Of a DNA stretch of 64,000 nt, positions 55,281 to 64,000 are shown in pieces. Below the pieces are notes generated by a model. That model was not told where the DNA came from, did not search any database, and saw only the letters and a list, made by a program, of their open reading frames with translations. Every line of letters starts with the position of its first letter. Positions within the stretch are counted from its first letter, which is position 1. Both the position numbers and the translations under genes were made by a program. This stretch comes from Niebla homalea (taxonomy: Eukaryota > Ascomycota > Lecanoromycetes > Lecanorales > Ramalinaceae), in contig JAHGAU010000036.1 of NCBI GenBank assembly GCA_019925105.1, positions 434,001 to 498,000 on the forward strand, written 5' to 3'.

Positions 55281-57158
55281 ATGATGTCCTCTCCAACCCA
55301 GGATGGTTATGCCAACTACAACGGAGATGAAGTCAATAGTCACACTCCGCTTCTCGATCCCAATACCTCGTCCAAAAAAATTTCACTCTCTTTTCAAGAT
55401 TGGTTCTCTTGGGATCTTGCGTCTGCCTTCACTGCCACCTTGTGCATGATTGCCATTGTCATAATACTAGCCATTTTCGATGGGAGCTCGTTACCAGATT
55501 GGCCGTCAATATTCACAGTATCGTATTTGTCCTACTCGCTGAAATCACCCTGACTCCTTGTACGTAGATCAACTCCGTGGTGTCTTTCTTCTCATCAATA
55601 TCGAAATTGGCTTTCATGTCTATTGCCGGCACTAGTATCTCACAGTCAAAATGGCTTTGGTATCATCAAAGCTCGAGACCATTGTCAGACTTGGAGCTCT
55701 TTGATAATGCCAGTAGAGGTCCTTGGGGTGCCATCAGCTTGATTGCAACTTATGGTGTTCGGTGAGGACATATCCTGGCCAAACATGAGCTTTCCAATTG
55801 ATACAGATGTGCGTAGTACACTCGCTGCTTTAAGCTCCATCGCGATCATCCTATCATTGCTTTTCGATCCTTTCCTGCAGCAAGTCGTCGCTTATAGGGA
55901 TCAATTGGTCCCTTTCGACAAGGATGCTAGCATAGTACGAGCTCAGAGATACCTCGCTCCCAGTTACGAAGGCTTGGCCTTACCGTCCGTGGTGGACCTG
56001 TCAATGAAGGTGTGGATCTCCATGAAGTCTATTTAGCTGTACTGATCATGATCTTTTTTAGGCTGCTATATATGGCGGTATTTTCGATCCCAGCAATCGG
56101 GCCAACTCCGGCACCGAGCTTCACTGCTCAACTGGCAAGTGTGTCTTAATATCATCAGTAAATTGTGGGACGGCGGCTAATGAACGAATAGTTGTACTTT
56201 CGAATCTTTTTCATCACTCGCTGTAGCATCGAGCTGCGTGGACATCTCAGAAACGATCGAGCGATCCTGCAACAAGACTGGATGCTTTCAGTTTTCCTTG
56301 ACCCGCGGACCAAGCATTTCAGGATCTGGTGGTCAAATCAACAATAGCATCACTACCATCTCTTCAGAGCTTGCCGGAGTTGAGGCTTCAATTGTGCAAT
56401 TCACCTCGCTCTATGCTCGTAACATGACTTCTGCAGATCAAGCCAGGGCCTGGGAATGCGCCTTGTATTATTGTATCAACGAGTATGAGGCCAGTATCGA
56501 GGATGGGAATTTTCTGCAGAGCGTGCGAAAGACGTGGCGAAACGATTCGGCGTCTCACTCACAACAGGACGATTTGATATACAACCCCCCTGCGTCCTTT
56601 ATCAATATCACTGCTGAAAGCTCGTACTTTTACGTTGACAATCTGGCCGCAAAGGCTCTGAACAGCTTCATCTCAGATGCTCTGATTGGGAGCGGTGGTG
56701 TCCGTGATCCTGCGTCGGGTTCGCAATCATTTTCGTCGGACATAATCCACGCTTTCTTCGAGGCTGATGATATACCGAAGCGAATAAATAATTTGGCTGT
56801 GTCAATGTCCAACAACATTCGCCAGCAAAATAGCAGCGGATCGACACCATTCCAAGGAACAGCTTGGGGAAGCCAAACGTATGTCCATGTCCGGTGGGCG
56901 TGGCTCGCATATCCGCTGACTGTCCTACTGATATCACTCATTTCATTGGCCTTAACGATCTTTCAAACAAGCCGATATCAGGTCAATGTTTGGAAGTCAT
57001 CTACGCTGGCTCTACTTTTTCATGGACAGCATATCCACTTGAGCCATGATGACGACATGCCTGCAAATACTTTGAGTCGGATGACACAGAAATCTTTACG
57101 TCTAAACGTCGAGCTGGTCAAGAACGCGGATGAAAGTTGGAATTTCCTGCAGAAATAA
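55281..57158 (+). CDS. DUF3176 membrane protein
   Basis: Fungal-specific membrane protein family without known function. Model join(55281..55517, 55568..55754, 55807..56009, 56062..56138, 56192..57158), 556 residues (an ATG at 55284 is equally possible). Membrane segments: AFTATLCMIAIVIILAIF near residue 60, a second around NSVVSFFSSISKLAFMSIAG, a third LAALSSIAIILSLLFDPFLQ, and a C-terminal WLAYPLTVLLISLISLALTI. DUF3176 hallmarks are SKWLWYHQSSRPLSDLELFD, NASRGPWGAISL, DPFLQQVVAYR and the cysteine motif CSTGNCTFESFSSLAVASSC. The large loop between TM3 and TM4 carries paired cysteines and N-glycosylation sites, so it should be extracellular or lumenal. Introns are 50-54 nt. Confidence 0.82.
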
Positions 57159-58640
57159 GATCTCAGATGATCGAATGTTTGAGTCAGACTGACCTGACGA
57201 CCTGGGGTCGGAAGCGCGAGGCCGGTGCATGGCCTTTGAGACTCTCAGAGTACGTTTCCAACGCTACTTCTCCCACATGGCAAGGCGCAACGCTTGCATG
57301 GCGTTGTGGCATAACGAAATGAGAATCAACTTTTGGTGTGCACAAGGGGGACTCAACGTGCCGAGACTCTGGTTACAGGATACAACATGGCGCCTACCCT
57401 TCTGAGAGCACTCACCTGCTGCGATGTCTTCGCAACAACCTTTTTGAGAATTTAAGCCAAGGATGTGCGGGTATGTAGCCGCACACTCGCGGTTTACTAA
57501 AGGATAACACAGGCCAGACTGAGCAATACAGCTCGTGATGGTAGTGACATTCTCCAGTCAAATGCTGTATCTGAGCCTGCCTTTTACTCGGTAGTATGGT
57601 TTGGTGATTACTCGCCATCCTTGCGATTTTTTTCTATGGCTTGTTGGTGCCTACGTGGCTGATTGTGGGTGGTGTAAGAGGCAATATTTCTCGCCCAAGG
57701 ATGTGCGTCTACGATCTTGTGACCATTGATCTTCTAGGGGTCAGCGGGGCACCCACATGGCTATGAGACAAACACGAACTTCATTGACCTAGATTACCAG
57801 TCATGCTGTAGGTTTCTATGGTGTTGTTAATTGAGATTGCGGCTGTCACTGTTCAGAGGCCGGCAATTCATGGTTCTCCATACGGCAATCCATGGTTCTC
57901 CATACGGCAATTCATGGTTCTCCATACTTGCCTCAATCCATTGAACAACAAGCGGCGACAAAGGCCATGGGCTGCGTCAGATTGCCGTTCGGGAACTTGC
58001 TCTTTAACTACCGTGCATCCCTCTCCTTCTCTTTGAATCTTTAACCGGACTTTCCCGCAAACCACTTTTATCCTACGAACATGAAATCCCTTCTGTGCCT
58101 CCAAAATCCCTGGTCGTATTGCCATAGGGTCAAGCCGTCCACAAATCCAGTATGAGCAAATTCGGGGTCTGATGCGGCGCTTTCGACTTTTTGGAGTGTC
58201 GTCCTCGCTACATCTTCCTCGACCTTATTTTGAATTATATAAAACGGATCGAAGCTCCTATCCTGCTTGCTCAATAAGGATAACCACCCCTTTTTCAGTT
58301 CCTCTTAAATACTGTGCGCGCCTAGCACCTCGGCAGTGAATCCCACACCGTGACCCATTATGAAAGGCGTGCTGGCTCCGATCTCGAAGCCTTTCTCGGT
58401 CCCAGCTACTGTAAGGACGTCTGTTTCGATCTCAGGCTGGTGGACCCTTAACAAGCCTGGTACAGCTCCAGCATCAGGCCTTTTACTCTCACAATATTTA
58501 CTTGTTATGAGCGTGCTGCACCTGGTGTTGTCAGCCGGTGTGTTGCGGGCATGGAGTGCGGGCAAGGAGTGTTATGGAGCAGTTATGCAGGCAATGTTAA
58601 AACATCCTTATAATACGTATAGATACCATCACCTGGCCGT
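57159..58640. other. Last non-AT-rich interval before the RIP block
   Basis: About 1.5 kb without a recognisable gene. Contains the 22-bp triple repeat at 57861-57926. Composition is normal up to about 58,640 and then collapses. Confidence 0.5.
57861..57926. repeat. 22-bp unit, three tandem copies
   Basis: Unit begins CGGCAATTCATGG and ends TTCTCCATA; three head-to-tail copies, the middle one differing by one base (T to C). Confidence 0.95.
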
Positions 58641-58849
58641 ATATCCCAGGACGTTTAATTGTTTATTTATAATTACTTTTTATTTTTATAAATAGATTAT
58701 TACATAGATTATATAGAATATATATATATATTATATATTTATTTATTTATTATATATCTTATAGTTATAAGCCCGGTTACATATACCTTTATAGCGTATG
58801 TTATATTTAATTAATTATTCAATCGAATAATTAAGCCGTAATGTTCGAT

Positions 58850-58995
58850 TGATTGATTGATTTATTTATATACGAGTCTAGTTCTATTAAGTTAATTTCA
58901 GCGTTTTATAATACTGGTAATTAAGTTATACTTTTTAATACTTTATATTTAATTTGAATTTAATATTTTAATTTTAAAAGGAAAAAAGAAATCAT
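58850..58995 (+). repeat. Left copy of an inverted, LTR-like repeat
   Basis: Reverse-complement match to 63,540-63,692. Exact cores: the 21 bases at 58861-58881 (ending TATACGAGTCTAG) and the 18 bases at 58888-58905 (TTAAGTTAATTTCAGCG plus T-run); the rest is similar with RIP-type differences. Located just inside the AT block edge and upstream of the gypsy remnant. Confidence 0.75.
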
Positions 58996-61269
58996 ATATT
59001 AGCAGTTAACGCCATCTCTGCGCCGGCGCTATAGTAATACGTTATACTGCTGCGCCAAGGTAGGCCTTAATAAAGGGCCTTAATAACGGCTTTAATATAT
59101 GTTATTTATAGGTTATAGCTTAACCGGCGTAAAGCAAGGTAACTATTTCCTTTACCTTAAGTAAAGGTTATACCCTAGTTCTTTTTAAGTTCTTTAAGAA
59201 TTAATTTTACTATTAATTTACTTATTAAAATAATATTTAAATATCCAGACCGTAACGTTACGTTTTTTATCTTCCGGAGTTAATTTAATATTTTAATTTT
59301 TCTTCCTTATTAAGGAGAAAGCCTGACGTTTTTATTATAATAAATACTTAATTCACTTAATAAACCTTAAAATAAAAAGGTAATATTTACCCTTTAATTA
59401 AGAACCTTTTTATTATAATTAAATAAATTAAAGTAGCGGAATATTATTATAATATTACGGGTTAATAAACTTAATTTCTAGAACTATAGTTTAAAATTGA
59501 CCGGCTTAAAGTTAAAAATTATACTTATTAAAAGTATATATTTAACCGCATTAACGCGTAATATAAAGATTTACGCTCCTGGATTCTCCTTTATATTAAC
59601 CCTTTTAGTAAGCTTTATATTAACGGCGTATTACCGGTAATTTTTATTTTACCCCGTAAAAGTAAATCCTTTTGTCCGGAAAGGCTTAAGTTATATTAAA
59701 ATAAATCTAAGGGTAAATATTAAACGTAATTTATTAACTTAAAGAAATAATTTATACTTTATCTTAAATACTTCTTTATTAAGAGGAAAAAGGTAATTTT
59801 TATTTAAGGTTTATTTCTTATAAAATCTTTAATTTACCGGATAAAAAAATTAATAAAATAAATTATTAAAAGCTTAAGGATGAGCTTTTAAACTTAATAA
59901 TTAATTTAAAAAACCACCGGCTTTTTTATTATAGATATTTTAAAAATATTAAGTAACGTTTTAATTAAAAAATAATATAGTTCCGTAATACTCTAAAAAC
60001 TATAAAAGAGGACTTATTATTATTATTAAATAAGTTTTATATTTATATATTCTTTATAAAGTTCCTATTTAAACTTAAAATTAAAATCCTTATAATTAAT
60101 AGGATATTAAGAACCCGGGACGATATTATAATAATAATAATTATATGAGAAAATAACTTAAAGTGTATTATTAATAATAATTAAAAAGTTAATAAGGGTA
60201 AATCCCTTAAAAATAGGTTATTTGAACTTAATTTTTGGGGGCTTAAAATCAATATATATCCTTATTAAAAACAATTCTCGTAATTAAAACGTAAAATTAT
60301 ACTTAAAAACTTTAACGCTGCCCTTAAAATAAGAACGTTAAGTATTATATATATTATAAAAAGGGCTATTATATATTTAATTACCTTACTGTTATATAAA
60401 TTAAAATTTTAATAATAAACGTAAAATCCCGTAAAAAAGATAATATGTTAAAAAACGATAAAGCTCCGATAACGCCTTAAGGTTAAAATTAATAAAAATA
60501 TAATTAAAAATATACTCAACTTTTATTATTAAGGGTTAAATAAATTCTTAAAATAATCTTTAATTATTAAGTATATTAATTAAGATTAAAGCTTAAATAA
60601 ATTTAATTTTATAAGTATATACGGTTTAATAAAACTTATAATTAACCCCCGTTATTTTATTATAGGCGGCTTTTCTTAATAATAAATAAATCTTTTATTA
60701 TAACGTTTATTAATTATAATATTATATAATTAATAATTAAGGGTAAAAAAAATAATATAAAATATTTTTTTACGTTATTAATTAAGAAAGTTTAAATATA
60801 GTCGTTAATTTATTAACCTTATATATACTTTATAAATAACGATTAATCCGGCGGCGGATAAATAGCGCTTTAAGGGTAATTTTTATAAGTTATAGATTAA
60901 TGATATTAATAATATTAATTAAAGTTTAACGGAAACTAATAAAATCTTTATAATTATTTACGTAAACGTAATAACGGAGCGCTTAAAAATACCGTAAATC
61001 CCTTAAAATAATTTAATGCATATAAATACTATAAAAGATTCTATTAACCGGAGCGTTTTAAAGGAGTTAAATGAATATATAAATGTTTTTTTTTATAATA
61101 TAATTAATATTTTATTTAAATTAAAATAAAGGGACTATATTATTAACTTAAATAATAAATAATTATTATATAATCCCTTATATAATCTATTTTAAGTAAA
61201 GTTAACGGAGCTCCGGTAATATTTAAAGGATATTATAACCTAAGATTAAATTTATTATTTAATATCATT

Positions 61270-62955
61270 TATAAACGCCCCGATCCTTTTTATACTTAAA
61301 AAGGATAATAGTTTTTATTTTTATATCGATTACCGTAGGTTAAATACGGTTATAATTAAAAATTAATACTTATTACCCTTAATTATTAAGACCCTTATAT
61401 CGGTTAAATAACTTTAAACGGTTTATTAAGTTAAATTTTAAAAATATTTATTACCGGTTATAAATTAAGTCCGGCGCTAAATAAAAGACGGCGTTTTATA
61501 TATATTATAATTACTTCGAGTATCTCGTTATACCGTTTAAATTAATTAACGCCTTAATAACCTTTTAAGTTTATATTAACCATATCTTCATTAATTTTAT
61601 TAATATAACTTATATAATTTACTTAAATAATATTTTAATATTTAATTAAAATCCAGCGGATTATTAATATTATATTAAAAAAATTTTAAGTAAATTTATT
61701 AACTTTAACTTTATATTAACTTCCAGAAATATTAATTTAATATTACTTAAATAGAGTTTTTAAGGTTTATCGTTTTTATTAAAGGGATTTAAATAAATTA
61801 AGAGTATATTTAAATTATTAAAGATTAACTTACCTTAAAAACTTACCGGGAAGTATAAGTTTTTTTAAGTTTTATAAATTTTTATTATCGTTTTATTTAT
61901 AAATATTTAAGGATAATTAAGCCTTTAATTAATTTACTTAAAAATAATAAAAAAAAGAAGAAAGTTAACCCGTTAAAGTAGAATAATATAATAAATATAA
62001 TATTCTACTGGCTCCGTAAAATATTTATTAACGCGTTATTATTCCGTTATTTTAACTTAAAACGGGGGGTATAATTAAAACCCGATATATTTAATTTTAC
62101 TATTATAAGTATCTTATCTTAATAGTTTAAAAAGGGTTATTAACGCTTAATTACGTATTAATCCAGAAAAATAACCTTTATTAAATAGAATTATAAAACG
62201 TATAATTAAGAGCTCCTTATTATTATAATGGTATTTAAGTAATAACGGCATTATTTAAAAGGGAGTTTTAAAGTTATTTAAATATAAACGGATTATAATA
62301 ACCTCCGGGGGTTTATAAAGTAACCGATATTAAATCCGCGTTAAGTTAAATAAACCTTAAAACTTATTAATTATAATTTTAAAATATTTTATTATTAAGG
62401 TAAATAAACCTTATTAATCTTTTATTAAAATATCCAGACTATAAAGGAGTCTTACTTTTTAATATTACCTTATTATTTACTTTATAAAATATATTTATAT
62501 TTTAATTCGATAAATCGGCAGAGCGTTAGTGGACGGTAATTATTAATTATTATTTATTATTTATTCTAAAAAATATTTAAATTATTATCCCGTAAAAAGA
62601 GATTTAATAATTACTTAAAGGGCCTTATAAGGAATTTAAATTAATTAAGTTACTTATTAAGGATCTATAGGTTAACGATACGTTTATATATAAGATTAAA
62701 GATAACGGTACGGGGCCAACGTATTCTCGTTAAGGTTATAATAATATTTAAAAACTTAATCTTAATAGTTTTATTACTTATAAAAATTATATATACGTCC
62801 CCCGGGATGAAGCCGTTAAAAAAAGCTAATTAATAAGTATTATAATAACTTATTAACGGGCCACTTTAAAGCCGAAAAAACGTATAAGTTTTTAACCCGT
62901 AAATATTATTAAAACGGTTTAAAAGCTTGAATTAATAATTATATTAAAACGTATA
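61270..62955 (+). mobile_element. Decayed Ty3/gypsy LTR retrotransposon, pol remnant
   Basis: Reading through stops and one frame change on the + strand gives the pol order of a Ty3/gypsy element. Reverse transcriptase, ~61,297-61,790: KKDNSFYFYIDYRRLNTV, LLPLI, then after a frame shift near 61,420 KTAF, FEYLVIPF, VYINHIF and IIYLNNILIF (catalytic YLDD read as YLNN at 61620-61631). RNase H, ~62,220-62,400: RHYLKGSFKVI, TDYNNLRGF, LKLINYNFKIFYY. Integrase zinc-binding region, ~62,850-62,955: LTGHFKAEKTYKFLTRKYY, matching the H-x-x-x...RKYYW part of the HHCC domain. Stop codons are mostly TAA/TAG at former Gln, Trp or Arg positions, as RIP produces. The element is non-functional and stops after the zinc-binding region. 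The region 59,000-61,270 should contain gag but nothing readable remains. Confidence 0.88.
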
Positions 62956-63539
62956 GGGGCGAGCGCGGCGAAATGGCATTTTTGTGTACAGAAGATAAAC
63001 TATAGAATAATTAAATATTTTAAGGGTAGAAAACGATTTCATTAAAAACCCTTAAATTTTATCCGGTAAATTACATAATCAATATAAATAAAGTAATAAT
63101 AAATATCCGATAATTTATTAATACCCGTAATTAACCTTAAATAAGCTTAATTACTATATAAGGCCGGTAAAAAAAGGTTATAAGGATTTAATGATAAAAA
63201 GTTAAAGTTAAAATTAAATAAAGTTAATCTAAAAAACTATATAATAAAGTACTTAAAGCGAAGTCCCGGTATTAAAAGAAATAAAGTTATATAATTAAGG
63301 TTACTTTTCCCCGATTAAGCTTAATATTATTATTAAATCCTTATTACGGATTATAACGTTCAAAAGTAAAGGATTTTTAACAAAAATAATAAATTAAGGA
63401 TTTAAGGTAATTATTAATCTTAATCGGATTAATATAAAAACTTAATTATAATATTAAGGTAATTAATTATAAAAGAGAGGTTTTTATTTAAATCGGGTTA
63501 ATATTTAGGGTAAATTAAGGCTAAGTTAGCCGATTACGG

Positions 63540-63692
63540 TTTCCTTTTCTTTTTTAAAATTAAAACGATAAGTTTAAAATAAATATAAATATTAAAATAA
63601 CTATAGCCTAGCTATTAGTATTATAGAACGCTGAAATTAACTTAAAATAGCTAGACTCGTATATAAATAAATCAATTAATCAATCAATATTA
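63540..63692 (-). repeat. Right copy of the inverted, LTR-like repeat
   Basis: Contains CTAGACTCGTATA at 63651-63663 and AACGCTGAAATTAACTTA at 63628-63645, the reverse complements of cores in the left copy. Opposite orientation means it cannot be the 3' LTR of the + strand gypsy element; it probably belongs to a second, inverted copy. Confidence 0.72.
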
Positions 63693-64000
63693 AAACGTAT
63701 AATACTTATTAAAGGATTAAGGTATTACGTTACCATTTTTACGGCGAGCTTAATTTACTCCCTTAACCGGCCGTACCTTAAAAAGAACTTAATATAAACT
63801 TTATTATTAATTTATCCGTAAGTAAGGCTAAGAGTAATATTTATAATTCGATTTTAATAATTATAAATAAATATATAAAGATATATAAATACCTCCTTAT
63901 TATAAAATAAATTAATACCGCTATATTAACGGATTTCTTCTTTAAAGAAATTGTATTATAGTATAATATACCGGTTAAAATCGTAATTAATTAAGGGTCT

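Larger units (their letters stand above)
58640..64000. other. AT-saturated, RIP-like block with retrotransposon remains
   Basis: From ~58,640 to the window end nearly every position is A or T, apart from scattered CG, CCGG and TTAACG-like islands, with TTAA/TATA strings and no long open frame on either strand. The switch from normal composition happens within ~50 bp. This is what repeat-induced point mutation leaves behind: C:G to T:A change mostly at CpA, on both strands. The block contains a decayed Ty3/gypsy element (see separate entry) and a pair of inverted LTR-like sequences. The right boundary is outside the window. It could mark an AT isochore, a subtelomere or a centromere-proximal region. 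Confidence 0.92.

Noticed and set aside
58850..63692. DNA transposon with terminal inverted repeats
   Set aside because: The inverted ends suggested it, but the interior encodes a gypsy RT, RNase H and integrase remnant in + orientation, so a composite of LTR elements is more likely.
1..64000. CRISPR arrays, bacterial operons or phage features
   Set aside because: None seen; the window is eukaryotic with spliceosomal introns throughout.

Overview
The window is a piece of a filamentous ascomycete (Pezizomycotina) nuclear genome. The evidence is the short GT-AG introns of about 48-110 nt with CTRAY-type branch sites, the densely packed single-copy fungal genes (samB, dma1, a homeobox regulator of htf1/hoy1 type, a DUF3176 membrane protein, ypt7, atg16), and an AT-saturated block at the right end that looks like repeat-induced point mutation (RIP) acting on a Ty3/gypsy retrotransposon. 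The class cannot be fixed from sequence alone. Gene models were assembled by eye from reading frames, splice signals and remembered family sequences; no search was run.

Layout. 1-2278 (-): 5' part of a DNF3-type P4-ATPase, cut by the window edge. 3221-5152 (-): homeobox transcription factor with a long upstream region. 7059-7831 (-) GEP4 phosphatase and 8021-8529 (+) SmD3, divergent. 8774-9882 (-) Irc6-like and 10162-11929 (-) Dma1 ubiquitin ligase. 12423-13546 (+) JMJD7-like JmjC protein. 13939-16485 (-) Spb1 and 16777-19401 (+) a large alpha/beta-hydrolase-like protein, divergent. 20697-21626 (-) Ypt7 and 22120-22806 (+) Atg16, divergent. 23047-24543 (-) Dot1. 24.5-29.9 kb is a gene-poor, accessory-looking island holding a multiply broken FAD-oxidoreductase pseudogene and a small secreted cysteine-rich protein. 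29926-31378 (+) SLC35F-like transporter; 31524-32699 (-) Pus4; 33192-34978 (+) RFTS-domain chromatin protein; 35221-36681 (-) Ebp2; 36893-37240 (+) a 72-residue HSBP1; 37441-38581 (-) ERp38-type PDI; 39447-42084 (-) Mkt1 with nine exons; 42668-44016 (+) 2OG-Fe(II) oxygenase; 44491-46407 (-) SamB/Mub1; 48818-50088 (+) G-protein beta subunit; 52467-53425 (+) phosducin-like protein; 54197-54861 (-) an unnamed conserved protein with an apparent frameshift; 55281-57158 (+) DUF3176 membrane protein. From about 58,640 to the end the base composition collapses to nearly pure A/T.

How the genes relate. Most are housekeeping genes in an alternating divergent/convergent arrangement. Functional themes recur: ribosome and RNA biogenesis (Spb1, Ebp2, SmD3, Pus4), vacuole and autophagy (Ypt7, Atg16), chromatin (Dot1, RFTS protein, JmjC protein), development and conidiation (homeobox factor, SamB, G beta, phosducin-like) and protein quality control (PDI, HSBP1, Dma1). 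G beta and its likely chaperone, the phosducin-like protein, lie 2.4 kb apart on the same strand, and Ypt7 and Atg16 share one 493-bp promoter region.

The strongest unusual signals are the sharp RIP boundary with a decayed gypsy element (reverse transcriptase YLDD changed to YLNN), an inverted pair of LTR-like sequences around it, a GC-containing scar at the integrase truncation, the FAD-oxidoreductase pseudogene with a RIP-like nonsense change, and several micro-exons that make automatic annotation fail. I did not find convincing evidence of an entirely new system.
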